Assembly: GCA_024645175.1 (NCBI GenBank)
Contig: JAHEGB010000001.1
Coordinates: forward strand, 62,001 to 126,000
Length of the DNA stretch: 64,000 bases
Direction: 5' to 3'
From: Microbacteriaceae bacterium
Lineage (GTDB): Bacteria > Actinomycetota > Actinomycetes > Actinomycetales > Microbacteriaceae
The position numbers and the translations under genes are program-made. Every line of letters begins with the position of its first letter. Position 1 is the stretch's first letter. The notes below the pieces were generated by a model. That model was not told the DNA's origin. It searched no databases and saw nothing but the letters and a program-made list of their open reading frames with translations. This document shows, piece by piece, positions 8,812-18,552 of this stretch.

Positions 8812-10275
8812 TTGTCTGCTGCTAAGACCAAAAACCCGCCGCTGAAGCTTGTAATCGCGTCGGACACGTTTCCGCCTGATATCAACGGCGCTGCTCGTTT
8901 TGCTGAGCGTCTAGCCAGTGGCCTGGTAAGACATGGTCACGATGTGCACATCATCGCACCTGCCTACAGCGCAGAGCACGGCACTTTCATCGAGACTCAC
9001 GACGGTGCCAAAATGACCGTTCACCGCATCAAGAGCTACCGTCTGCTGCAGCACAAAACTCTAAGGTTTGTCTGGCCCTTCACGCTAAGGCGCAAAACCG
9101 ACGAAATTCTAGATCTTGTCTCACCAGACGCCGTGCACATCCAGTCTCACTTGATCATGGGTCGTTACCTAATCAAGAGCGCTAAGCAGCGCGCGATTCG
9201 CCTTGTTGCAACGAACCACATCATGCCCGAGAACCTGATTCGCTACTCAGTGATTATTCCTAAGTGGTTCGAGAAGACCGCAATGAAACTTGCTTGGCGC
9301 GATGCCGGCCGCATTCTGCGACAGGTCGATTTCATTACAACGCCAACCCGTCGAGCTGCCGAGCTTCTTGAGGCAGCAGCTGGGGTTTCTGACGTGCTTG
9401 CAATCTCTTGCGGAATCGAAGCATCAAAGTTTGCCAACGCGACACCGACTAGCAACAAGGTTCCTAGAATTTTGTTTCTCGGAAGACTCGATTACGAGAA
9501 GCACATTCACAATTTGCTTCAGGCCGTTGCCAAACTGCCAGCCTCGCTAAACACCCAGGTTGAAATTGTTGGCGATGGTGGCGAGCGCAAGAGTCTCGAA
9601 GAATTGGCAATCACGCTAGGCATCAAAGACCAAGTGAAGTTTCTTGGCCACATCACCGAAGAAGAGTTGCCTAAGGCTTACGAGCGAGCAACACTCTTCG
9701 CAATGCCTTCGATTGCAGAGCTTCAGTCAATCGCGACAATGGAGGCAATGGCCTCGGGTCGACCTGTGGTTGCCGCTGATGCGATGGCACTTCCGCACCT
9801 AGTGCACGACGGCGATAACGGTTATTTGTTTCCTCCAGACGACGTAGATGCATTTGCAGATCGACTTCTCAAAGTCTTAACCGCAGACAAGAAAGAGCTC
9901 GCTCGCCTAAGCGAGAACTCTCTCTACCTGATTCAGTCGCACGACATCGAACGCACACTGAAGATCTTTGAGGGTCTCTATCGCGGAGACCAAGACGCAG
10001 AGCGCACGTCAGACGACAACCGTGAAGAATACCGCGAGCCAATCGGCCTATTGAATGCTCGTTTGCACGCACAGGTGCTCAAGATGCGCAAGCAGGCAAT
10101 CGCATTGCGCGAGGCATCGCTAAACCTTGTCGACAAGGCCGAGGAGCTTCGAGAAGATGCCGTCAAGCGAGCCAAGAAGGCAAACGCTCGAGTCAAGAAA
10201 ACCGCAGCAAAAACCGCCAAGAAGGCAAAGTCGGCAGTCAAGGATGTTGCCGAGCGCCTCAAGGCAGACGATTAG
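8812..10275 (+). CDS. GT4-type glycosyltransferase with Lys/Ala-rich C-terminal tail
   Basis: SDTFPPDINGAARFAERLA, ILFLGRLDYEKHIHNLLQA, MPSIAELQSIATMEAMASGRPVVAADAMALPHLV; TTG start. Confidence 0.88.
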   Translation: MSAAKTKNPPLKLVIASDTFPPDINGAARFAERLASGLVRHGHDVHIIAPAYSAEHGTFIETHDGAKMTVHRIKSYRLLQHKTLRFVWPFTLRRKTDEILDLVSPDAVHIQSHLIMGRYLIKSAKQRAIRLVATNHIMPENLIRYSVIIPKWFEKTAMKLAWRDAGRILRQVDFITTPTRRAAELLEAAAGVSDVLAISCGIEASKFANATPTSNKVPRILFLGRLDYEKHIHNLLQAVAKLPASLNTQVEIVGDGGERKSLEELAITLGIKDQVKFLGHITEEELPKAYERATLFAMPSIAELQSIATMEAMASGRPVVAADAMALPHLVHDGDNGYLFPPDDVDAFADRLLKVLTADKKELARLSENSLYLIQSHDIERTLKIFEGLYRGDQDAERTSDDNREEYREPIGLLNARLHAQVLKMRKQAIALREASLNLVDKAEELREDAVKRAKKANARVKKTAAKTAKKAKSAVKDVAERLKADD

Positions 10276-10296
10276 TTCACCTAGAATCGTCAAGCG

Positions 10297-10373
10297 GGGG
10301 AGTTAGCTCAGCTGGTTAGAGCAGCGGACTCATAATCCGTCGGTCACGGGTTCAAGTCCCGTACTCCCCACCA
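10297..10373 (+). tRNA. tRNA with CAT anticodon (elongator Met, or Ile2 read after lysidine modification; not resolved here), CCA encoded
   Basis: Acceptor GGGGAGT/ACTCCCC, anticodon loop CTCATAA, T-arm GGGTTCAAGTCCC. Confidence 0.93.
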
Positions 10374-10534
10374 CCGGTTTTTTTGAACGGTCCTTTAGAA
10401 AGCCGCATAACCGCGCCTTTCCCGTGCTCCCCACCACCACATTTAGTAACGGTTTCATAGCGGTAAACGCTTTCAAACCCTCGTTTCACAGTTGCCTAGT
10501 TAGACTTGCCAAAGTTCTATAGAAACGGATACCA

Positions 10535-13225
10535 ATGAAGCTGTCGACTCTAAATCAGCGTTTTCTTCTCGCATTCTTCGCAGTAATTGCGGTCCTTGCA
10601 TCACAGTTCTCGGCTGCTCCGGCGAAGGCTTTGTCATCTGACAATCTTTCGATCACAGTTCACTATCACCGCACCGCAGGTGACTACGACAACTGGAATC
10701 TCTGGATCTGGAAGAACATGGATACCGGCACCGATGGTGCTGGCTATAGCTTCAACTTCGATGGCGAAGACGCCTACGGAAAGAAAGTAACTTTCACACT
10801 CGACGGCATGAAGTCTTATGACAACGTCGGAATCATCGCTCGCTTGGGCAACTGGTCTAAGAAAGACACCGGCGCAAACTGGCCAAACGGCGGAGACCGT
10901 TTCATCAAGACTTTTGACTCATCTGGAAAAGCCGAAATTTGGTTGGTCGAGGGAGACCAGACCTTATACACGGCTGAACCAAATGTCGGCGCACCAACCC
11001 CAAAAATCAACTCGGCTGTCTTGAATGACTTCAAAGCGGTAACCGTGACTCTAAACAGCGCTTACACGCTCAAGGGCACCCCAACTGAAGATTTCTCAAT
11101 CAAAAACGCAGCGGGAACAGCGCTCACGATTAGCTCAGTAACTTTGCCGGCAGGCAAGAGCTCATCGAACCTCGTCACGCTGAATCTTGCTGCAACTGTC
11201 GACATCTCTTCGGCATACACGGTCAGCCACCCAACCTGGGGTTCGGCATCAGTAACAGTTGGAGCAATCATGGATAGTCAGCCTTTCGCAGATGCATACA
11301 CCTACACTGGTGAAGATCTAGGAAACACCTACACCGCCGCTAAGACAGACTTCAGAGTTTGGGCTCCAACCGCAACGGCAGTTAAGTTGTTGACCTACGT
11401 ATCTGCATCTGCACGCACTGGCACCGAGCTTGCAATGACCAAGTCAGACAAGGGCACCTGGACGGCTACGCTGAACGGTGACCAGCACGGCACGATCTAC
11501 ACCTACCAGGCAACCGTTGGTGGGGTAGCCCGCGAAGCGGTCGACCCATATGTGCGCGCAACCACCATCGAAGGTGATCGCGGCGTCGTAGTTGACCTTG
11601 CAAAGACCAACCCTGAAAAGTGGACTCCTGGTGCATCGAGCAAGCCTGCCTTCAGTGGCAAGCCAACCGATGCAATCGTTTATGAGACCCACGTTCGTGA
11701 CCTTTCTATCGATGCGTACAGCGGCATCCCTGTAGCTCACAAGGGCAAGTTCTTGGCGTTTACTGACTGGAACACCACAACCACTCAGTTGGTCGTGAAT
11801 CCAAAGACCAAGAAGAAGTCAGTCGTAAAGACCAAGAATGTTTCGGGCGTTAGCGCAATCAAAGACACCGGCATCACTCACGTTCAGCTTTTGCCGATCT
11901 ATGACTACGCATCTGTCACAGAAGCGAAGCCTTCGTTCAACTGGGGTTATGACCCTAAGAACTACAACGTGCCTGAGGGTTCTTATGCAACAAAGCCTGC
12001 AGAGCCAACCAACCGAATTGTCGAGCTAAAGACCGCTGTTCAGTCGCTGCACGACAATGGTTTGCGCGTGATTATGGACGTCGTTTACAACCACGTCTAT
12101 GACGCAAGTTCGTTCAGTCAGGAACAGCTCGTTCCTGGTTACTTCTTCAGAACCACCGCCGAAGGCTTCTTGGCCAACGGCACTGGCTGTGGCAACGAAG
12201 TTGCTTCTGAGCGCAGCATGGTTCGCAAGTTCATCGTTGACTCGGTCAAGTACTGGGCAAAGGAATACAACCTCGATGGCTTCCGCTTTGACCTTATGGG
12301 CATCATGGATTACACCACCATGCAGCAGATTCGTTCAGAGCTAAACAAGATTGATCCGACAATCGTTCTTCTCGGTGAAGGCTGGAACATGGGCGAGGTA
12401 CTTCCTGAAGCGCAGCGCGGCAGCCAGATCAATGCCTCAAAGCTTGCCGGAATCTCGATGTTCAACGACCAGATTCGTGATGGTCTGAAAGGTTCAGTGT
12501 TCGATTCGAACGACAAGGGATGGGCAACTGGAAAGACAACCGCAATCGATGCGGTCAAGCCGGGAATTGTCGGAAACATCTTCTTCGACCGTTTCGTGAA
12601 CGGAGCGTGGACGACTCTCGATCCAGGGCAGTCAGTTAACTACGTTGAAGCTCACGACAACCTGACGCTCTTCGACAAGTTGAAAGCAAGCAAGCGTGGA
12701 GCAACCGCAGCACAGCTCGGCAGCTACCACCGTCTAGCAACTTCAGTTATCTTGCTAGCTCAAGGCATGCCATTCATTCAGGCTGGCCAGGAGTTCATGC
12801 GAACCAAGGGTGGCGACGACAACAGTTACAAGTCGAGCGATGCCGTCAACTCTTTGAAGTGGAACTCACGTGCAGCCAACATTGCAACCGTGAACTACTA
12901 CAAGGGCTTGATCGCAATTCGCAAGGCTCACCCGGCCTTCCGTTTGAGCACCGCCGCTGAAGTTCAGGCAAAGTTCAAGTTCTTGAACGTCGCTGAGCCT
13001 TTGATTGCATACTCAATCGATGGAAAGGCAGCGGGCGACAGCTGGAACGACGTAGTCGTGATTCACAACCCAACTGCAACTGCAGCCAAGGTCACCTTGC
13101 CAAGCACTTCAGACTGGCAGGTTGTAGTGCAGGGTTCAAAGGCTTCTTTGACCACGATCACTACCCTGAAGGGCGCAAGCACTGTTTCGGTGCCTGCCCT
13201 CAGCACCCTGGTAGTTCACAACTAG
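10535..13225 (+). CDS. pulA: Secreted type I pullulanase (CBM41-like N-terminus, GH13 catalytic domain)
   Basis: Signal peptide ...ASQFSAAPAKA; HYHRTAGDYDNWNLWIW; GH13 motifs DVVYNHVYD, GFRFDLMG, GEGWNMG, YVEAHDN; YNWGYDP-like FNWGYDPKNYNVPEGSY. Confidence 0.93.
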   Translation: MKLSTLNQRFLLAFFAVIAVLASQFSAAPAKALSSDNLSITVHYHRTAGDYDNWNLWIWKNMDTGTDGAGYSFNFDGEDAYGKKVTFTLDGMKSYDNVGIIARLGNWSKKDTGANWPNGGDRFIKTFDSSGKAEIWLVEGDQTLYTAEPNVGAPTPKINSAVLNDFKAVTVTLNSAYTLKGTPTEDFSIKNAAGTALTISSVTLPAGKSSSNLVTLNLAATVDISSAYTVSHPTWGSASVTVGAIMDSQPFADAYTYTGEDLGNTYTAAKTDFRVWAPTATAVKLLTYVSASARTGTELAMTKSDKGTWTATLNGDQHGTIYTYQATVGGVAREAVDPYVRATTIEGDRGVVVDLAKTNPEKWTPGASSKPAFSGKPTDAIVYETHVRDLSIDAYSGIPVAHKGKFLAFTDWNTTTTQLVVNPKTKKKSVVKTKNVSGVSAIKDTGITHVQLLPIYDYASVTEAKPSFNWGYDPKNYNVPEGSYATKPAEPTNRIVELKTAVQSLHDNGLRVIMDVVYNHVYDASSFSQEQLVPGYFFRTTAEGFLANGTGCGNEVASERSMVRKFIVDSVKYWAKEYNLDGFRFDLMGIMDYTTMQQIRSELNKIDPTIVLLGEGWNMGEVLPEAQRGSQINASKLAGISMFNDQIRDGLKGSVFDSNDKGWATGKTTAIDAVKPGIVGNIFFDRFVNGAWTTLDPGQSVNYVEAHDNLTLFDKLKASKRGATAAQLGSYHRLATSVILLAQGMPFIQAGQEFMRTKGGDDNSYKSSDAVNSLKWNSRAANIATVNYYKGLIAIRKAHPAFRLSTAAEVQAKFKFLNVAEPLIAYSIDGKAAGDSWNDVVVIHNPTATAAKVTLPSTSDWQVVVQGSKASLTTITTLKGASTVSVPALSTLVVHN

Positions 13226-13239
13226 CAGCACTTAGGTTC

Positions 13240-13265
13240 AAAGGCCGGTCGAAAGATCGGCCTTT
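13240..13265 (+). terminator. Intrinsic terminator-like hairpin downstream of pulA
   Basis: AAAGGCCGGTC-GAAA-GATCGGCCTTT; weak T tract. Confidence 0.6.
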
Positions 13266-13353
13266 GACATTTAAGCCAGTTCGGGCGTAATCTAATCGCC
13301 TGCCTCGTTTCACAGGTCGTTGGGGAAGACGTACCTAGGTTCTGGAGGCAAAA

Positions 13354-13860
13354 ATGAACGGTATTTCAACCCACGGCATGGTGTTTATTCACTCGGCCCC
13401 GAGGGCTCTGTTGCCACACGTGGAGTGGGCAATTGGCCGCCTGCTAGGTGGCCCGACTGGCATGAGTTGGACTCGCCAGTCTTTGACGAACGCCGAATAT
13501 CGCACTGAATACTGTTGGGCTGCCGACGAGTCTTTTGCTGCGGTTCTCGCCTCAGAGCTGATGGGCTGGGGCTCGCTCAGGTTCGAAATCACGCAGGAGC
13601 AAAGCAACACTCTCGAAGCCTGGCGCTGGGCCTATACGCCCCGTCTGGGGCTATTTCAGGGGCAAATGGACTCCATGGGCAGTGTCTTGGTTAGCGAGCA
13701 CAGAATGCGGGCCATCCTTGCTGAGAACGGCTCAAACATTAGTCAATTGAAGCGTGAGGTTCGCGCTGCATTAGGCGAACCCTGGGATGAAGAGCTCGAA
13801 CCATATCGAGTTGCGGGAGCAGACGCCCCGGTGATCTGGTTGAGATCTGTAGGAAACTAG
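13354..13860 (+). CDS. DUF3145 domain-containing protein
   Basis: GMVFIHSAPRALLPHVEWAIGRLLG...WTRQ pattern; SD GGAGG upstream. Confidence 0.85.
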   Translation: MNGISTHGMVFIHSAPRALLPHVEWAIGRLLGGPTGMSWTRQSLTNAEYRTEYCWAADESFAAVLASELMGWGSLRFEITQEQSNTLEAWRWAYTPRLGLFQGQMDSMGSVLVSEHRMRAILAENGSNISQLKREVRAALGEPWDEELEPYRVAGADAPVIWLRSVGN

Positions 13861-13864
13861 CGAA

Positions 13865-15103
13865 CTAGTTTGCGCTCTTGAACGCGACTACCGCGTTGTG
13901 ACCGCCAAAGCCGAATGAGTTTGAAATCGCCAAGATTTCACCTTCAGGCAGTTTGCGCGGTGAGGTAACCACGTCTAGTGGAATCTCTGGGTCTTGGTTG
14001 TCCAAGTTGATTGTCGGTGGGGCAGTGCGTTCGTGCAAAGCCAAAACAGTGAAGATTGCTTCGATAGCGCCAGCACCGCCGAGTAGGTGACCGGTTGAAG
14101 ACTTGGTTGCCGAAACGCAAATCTTCTCTAGGTGATCGCCGAAAACTCGCTTTAGTGCTGTGTATTCAGCCACGTCGCCAACCGGAGTTGAAGTCGCGTG
14201 TGCGTTGATGTGAACAACGTCTTCAATGTTTGCGCCTGCCTGCTTTAGGGCCGCGATGACCGCGCGAGCAGCTCCGGTTCCTTCAGGGTCTGGCGCTGTG
14301 ATGTGGTGGGCGTCGCTAGTTACCGCTCCGCCAACCAAGTATGCATAAATCTTTGCGCCGCGTGCCTTTGCGTGCTCTTCGGTCTCGATAACCAAAGCAC
14401 CAGCACCTTCACCCATGACGAAACCATCACGTGCGGTGTCATAAGGGCGGCTTGCTTGAGCAGGGTTTTCGTTGTTGCGAGATACGGCGTGCATTGACGC
14501 GAACGCTGCAATCGGAAGCGGGTGAATCGCTGCTTCGCAGCCACCAGCAACGACAACATCAATGTCGCCACTCTGCAGGCGAGTGATTGCGTTTGCGATT
14601 GCTTCTGTGCTCGATGCACACGCCGATACGGCAGTGCGAACGCCCCCTCGAGCTGCGATGTCCATGCCGATTGCCGCGGCTGGGCCGTTCGGCATAAGCA
14701 TCGGAACAGTCATTGGCAAAACGCGACGAGGTCCGTTTGCGTTCAAGTTGTCATATGCGTCGAGAAGAGTCCAGACGCCGCCGATGCCGGTGGCAAACTC
14801 AACTGCTAGGCGCTCAGGGTCTACGTCTGGAGTGCCGGCGTCTGCCCAAGCCTCTCGCGCTGCGATCAGAGCAAACTGGCTCGATGGGTCAAGGCGCTTG
14901 GTTTCAGGAACCGAGAGCACATCCTTGGCGCTTACTTTTGCCTGACCCGCAAAGGTAACTGGCAAACCGTGCCGGGCAACCCACTCCTGTTCGAGAGTGG
15001 TGATGCCAGACTCACCAGCGAGCAATGCCCGCCAGGTGGTCTGCACGTCGCCACCGAGCGGGGTAGTAGCACCCAGCCCTGTGACAACGAGTTTGCGAGT
15101 CAA
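13865..15103 (-). CDS. fabF: Beta-ketoacyl-ACP synthase II
   Basis: VVTGLGATTPLGGDVQTTW, AVSACASSTEAIA, NAHATSTPVGD, ATKSSTGHLLGGAGAIE, NSFGFGGHNA. Confidence 0.95.
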   Translation of the reverse strand: MTRKLVVTGLGATTPLGGDVQTTWRALLAGESGITTLEQEWVARHGLPVTFAGQAKVSAKDVLSVPETKRLDPSSQFALIAAREAWADAGTPDVDPERLAVEFATGIGGVWTLLDAYDNLNANGPRRVLPMTVPMLMPNGPAAAIGMDIAARGGVRTAVSACASSTEAIANAITRLQSGDIDVVVAGGCEAAIHPLPIAAFASMHAVSRNNENPAQASRPYDTARDGFVMGEGAGALVIETEEHAKARGAKIYAYLVGGAVTSDAHHITAPDPEGTGAARAVIAALKQAGANIEDVVHINAHATSTPVGDVAEYTALKRVFGDHLEKICVSATKSSTGHLLGGAGAIEAIFTVLALHERTAPPTINLDNQDPEIPLDVVTSPRKLPEGEILAISNSFGFGGHNAVVAFKSAN

Positions 15104-15112
15104 GCTAATGCC

Positions 15113-15358
15113 TTACTGTGCGTCGGTGATGAAGTTGACTGCGTCGCCAACGGTCTTTAGGTCGGCAACCTTCTCTTCTGGAATGGTTACGCCGAACTTG
15201 CCTTCAGCGTTCATCACGATGGTAAGCATTGAGATCGAGTCGATGTCTAGGTCGTCTACGAATGACTTGTCCATCTGAACCGAGCTGGTGTCGATTCCGG
15301 TCTCTTCGTTAACGATTTCTGCTAGGCCGGCTAGTACTTCGGTCTGCGATAGTGCCAT
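15113..15358 (-). CDS. acpP: Acyl carrier protein
   Basis: DLDIDSISMLTIV phosphopantetheine attachment region, 81 aa. Confidence 0.93.
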   Translation of the reverse strand: MALSQTEVLAGLAEIVNEETGIDTSSVQMDKSFVDDLDIDSISMLTIVMNAEGKFGVTIPEEKVADLKTVGDAVNFITDAQ

Positions 15359-15398
15359 GGGTGATTCTCCTTATTGGGCGATTACGACTGCTCTAATT

Positions 15399-16403
15399 TT
15401 AGGGCAGAACAACTACTTGGGCGGCGAAGGCAAGGCCTGCGCCAAAGCCAATTTGCAAGGCTAATCCGCCAGATTTGACCTCTCCCGATGTGAGCAGGGC
15501 ATCCATGGCTAGAGGCACCGATGCCGCCGAGGTGTTTCCGGTGTAAATGATGTCTCGAGCGATAACTACGCCCTCAGGAACTGCCAATTGCTTAGCCAAT
15601 TCGTCGATGATTCGAATGTTTGCCTGGTGGGTGACGATTGCTGCAAGGTCTTCGGCCTTTACGCCAGCGACTTCGAGTGCTTCTTTGGCAACCTTGACCA
15701 TTTCCCAAACTGCCCACTTGAACACGGTCGCTCCGTCTTGAACCAACGTTGGCCAGCCGGCTTCGCCATCGCGAAGTTCGAGCAGCGACGCGGTCATGCC
15801 AACTGCGCTCCAGTGTGAGCCGTCTGTTCCCCAAACGGTCGGGCTAATGCCAGGTGTGTCGCTCGGGCCGACGATTGCCGCGCCCGCACCATCGGCAAGC
15901 AAGAAGCTAATCGTTCTGTCGGTCGGGTCAATGAAGTCGCTCAACTTTTCGCCACCGACAACCAAGACGTATTTAGCCATGCCAGAACGCACGAGCGCAT
16001 CTGCCTGAGCAATGCCGTAGCAGTAACCAGCGCAAGCGGCAGAAACGTCATAGGCAGGTGCAGGGTTTGCGCCAATTTTGTCTGCGAGCAGAGCAGCGGC
16101 AGATGGAGTTTGGTGTGGGTGAGTGATCGTGCTGAAAATAACGGCACCAATTTCACTTGGATCGATTCCCGCTCGCTTGATTGCGATGTTCGAGGCCTCG
16201 ACGGCCATATCCATGAGGCTTACGTCTTTGCTTGCACGGCGTCGACTGATGATTCCGGTGCGTCGTTGAATCCACTCGTCGCTTGAGTCAATCGGCCCGG
16301 CGATGTCGTCGTTAGTCACGACCAAATCTCCTCGGGCAGCGCCGAGTGCATAGATGCGTGAGAATTTCACTGCCGAATACTGATTAAGGGTTGGTTGACT
16401 CAC
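15399..16403 (-). CDS. fabH: Beta-ketoacyl-ACP synthase III
   Basis: DVSAACAGYCYGIAQAD, VTHQANIRIIDELA, YTGNTSAASVPLAMD. Confidence 0.95.
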   Translation of the reverse strand: MSQPTLNQYSAVKFSRIYALGAARGDLVVTNDDIAGPIDSSDEWIQRRTGIISRRRASKDVSLMDMAVEASNIAIKRAGIDPSEIGAVIFSTITHPHQTPSAAALLADKIGANPAPAYDVSAACAGYCYGIAQADALVRSGMAKYVLVVGGEKLSDFIDPTDRTISFLLADGAGAAIVGPSDTPGISPTVWGTDGSHWSAVGMTASLLELRDGEAGWPTLVQDGATVFKWAVWEMVKVAKEALEVAGVKAEDLAAIVTHQANIRIIDELAKQLAVPEGVVIARDIIYTGNTSAASVPLAMDALLTSGEVKSGGLALQIGFGAGLAFAAQVVVLP

Positions 16404-16446
16404 TGGTCCTCAATTCGTTGATTGCTACAAATCTACCCGTTGCTGC

Positions 16447-17373
16447 TTATCGGTGATTGTTGATAAGTGACAATGCTGCTTCGATATTTTCGGGAGTCTT
16501 CACTGCGACGGCTTCGATGCCCGGCATCGATCGCTTCGCGAGACCAACAAGAGTGCCAGCGGGGGCGACCTCAATTAAGCCCGTGACGCCTGCTTCTAGC
16601 ATGGCTGCCATGCAGAGATCCCAGCGAACCGGGTTTGAAACCTGCTTCACGAGAAGCTCGACAAATTGGGTTCCGCTAGTGATCTCAACACCACCTGCGT
16701 TAGTCCAAAGTTTCGTGACCGGGTCTTTAGGTTCTGTCTGAGTTGCGAAGTCGCTAAGTTCGGCAACCGCTGGCTGCATGTAACGAGTGTGAAAAGCTCC
16801 AGCCACCTGAAGCGGAATCACGCGCGAACCCGCAGGTGCATTTGCCTGCAACTCAGCAATTGCGCTTGCTGCACCAGCCGCAACGATCTGACCACCGCCG
16901 TTGTAATTGGCAGGCTCGAGGTCGAGCGCACGAAGCGACTCTTCAATGACGCTTTGCTCTCCGCCAACAATCGCAGCCATAGATGTGTGCTCGATGGCGG
17001 CGGCGCTTGCCATCGCTTCGCCACGCTTTTTTACGAAGTTGATAGCGGTGGCTGAGTCGAAGACGCCTGAAATGGCAGCTGCTGTGATTTCGCCAACAGA
17101 GTGACCCGCGACTCCTGCAACTCCGGCAGCGTGTGCTCCTGCAGAGCCGAAGAGTGCCGCTGCGGTTGCGATTCCGGCAGAGACAATCAATGGCTGTGCA
17201 ATAGCAGTGTCTCTGATTGTGTCTGCATCGCTCAAGGTGCCGTGCTTGATGAGATCAATGCCCGATGCGCTCTGCATCTGCTCTATTGCTGCTTTGAAGT
17301 CTGGCAGCTCCAACCAAGGAGAGAAGAAGCCTGGTGTTTGAGCGCCCTGGCCTGGGCAAAGTACAACGATCAT
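16447..17373 (-). CDS. fabD: Malonyl CoA-ACP transacylase
   Basis: CPGQGAQTPGF, VAGHSVGEITA, VAGAFHTRYM. Confidence 0.95.
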   Translation of the reverse strand: MIVVLCPGQGAQTPGFFSPWLELPDFKAAIEQMQSASGIDLIKHGTLSDADTIRDTAIAQPLIVSAGIATAAALFGSAGAHAAGVAGVAGHSVGEITAAAISGVFDSATAINFVKKRGEAMASAAAIEHTSMAAIVGGEQSVIEESLRALDLEPANYNGGGQIVAAGAASAIAELQANAPAGSRVIPLQVAGAFHTRYMQPAVAELSDFATQTEPKDPVTKLWTNAGGVEITSGTQFVELLVKQVSNPVRWDLCMAAMLEAGVTGLIEVAPAGTLVGLAKRSMPGIEAVAVKTPENIEAALSLINNHR

Positions 17374-17382
17374 TTTGTCTCC

Positions 17383-18552
17383 CTATTTTGAAATGTCAGA
17401 TTCAGTTGATTGCATGTTTCCGAGCACCATTGCAACCTGCAACACGAATGCCTCGTGCGCACCGGTTGGATCCCAGCCGATTACATCTGAGATTCGCTTT
17501 AGTCGATAGCGCACTGTGTTGGCGTGAACAAAAAGTTTCTTGGCTGTTGCCTCGAGCGAGCGCCCGCATTCCAAATATGCTTCGAGCGTCTCAAGAAGTT
17601 CAATCGAATTGCTTGCCAGCGGCTTATAAATTTTGTCGACGAGAGTTTGCTTGGCAAGCGCATCTCCGGCTAGAGCTCTTTCGGCCAGCACGTCGTCTGC
17701 GTGCAGCACGCGCTCGGTCTTCGAATTGCGAACAACAGCGAATGCCGAAAGGGCAGCGCGGGCAGACACGTTTGCAGAGCTAACATCGCGAACCGTTGGG
17801 CCAATGACGACAGGCCCTTGACCAAACGATGATTCGAGAGACGCAACAATTTGACTGAATCCGACATTGACTCTTGGAGCATTGCTCTTGGTGACAATGC
17901 CGACAACGACAATAAGACGATCTCCGTGCACGCCGATGAGCACATCGGTGTCTGCTTTGCGAGCAAGGCGACGAAGTTGATCTGCATCTAGATGTTCTGG
18001 TGTGTTGCCGATTAGAACAACGACAGAACCGTTTGCTCGCCAACCGAGGGCAGCAACGCGTGAAGCGATTTCATCTGTGTGCTCGCCGCTCAAAATCGAG
18101 TCAACGACTAGAGCTTCAAGGCGGGCATCCCAGAGGCCTCGAGCCTCAGCAGCCTTCGCATAAACGTCGGCGGCGCTGAATGCAATTTCACGAGAGTAAA
18201 GCAGAACTGCTTCACGCATCTCTGGGTCTTCGCGAACGACACGCTCTTCAACAACCTGAACCACGACACGAATTAGCTGCAGTGTCTGCTGCAGTGAGAT
18301 TGATCTGAGCAACTCGCGAGGTGCAACACCGAAAACGTCTGCAGCCACCCAAGGCTGTGACTTTGGGTTGTCATACCAGGCAAGAAACGAGCTGATGCCC
18401 GATTGAGCTACAACGCCAACCGAAGCTCGACGACCCGCAGGCATCTCGCGATACCAAACCAGCGTCTCTTCTAGTTTGCGAAGAGTCTCACTATTCAGTT
18501 CGCCAGCAATTGAGGCGAGCCAAGCGAGAGTCTCTTTCTTAGGCCTCGCCAC
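17383..18552 (-). CDS. fasR: PucR-type HTH regulator, FasR-like fatty acid synthesis regulator
   Basis: C-terminal [41 protein letters not shown]; position immediately upstream of fabD; GTG start overlaps aceE. Confidence 0.8.
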   Translation of the reverse strand: MARPKKETLAWLASIAGELNSETLRKLEETLVWYREMPAGRRASVGVVAQSGISSFLAWYDNPKSQPWVAADVFGVAPRELLRSISLQQTLQLIRVVVQVVEERVVREDPEMREAVLLYSREIAFSAADVYAKAAEARGLWDARLEALVVDSILSGEHTDEIASRVAALGWRANGSVVVLIGNTPEHLDADQLRRLARKADTDVLIGVHGDRLIVVVGIVTKSNAPRVNVGFSQIVASLESSFGQGPVVIGPTVRDVSSANVSARAALSAFAVVRNSKTERVLHADDVLAERALAGDALAKQTLVDKIYKPLASNSIELLETLEAYLECGRSLEATAKKLFVHANTVRYRLKRISDVIGWDPTGAHEAFVLQVAMVLGNMQSTESDISK

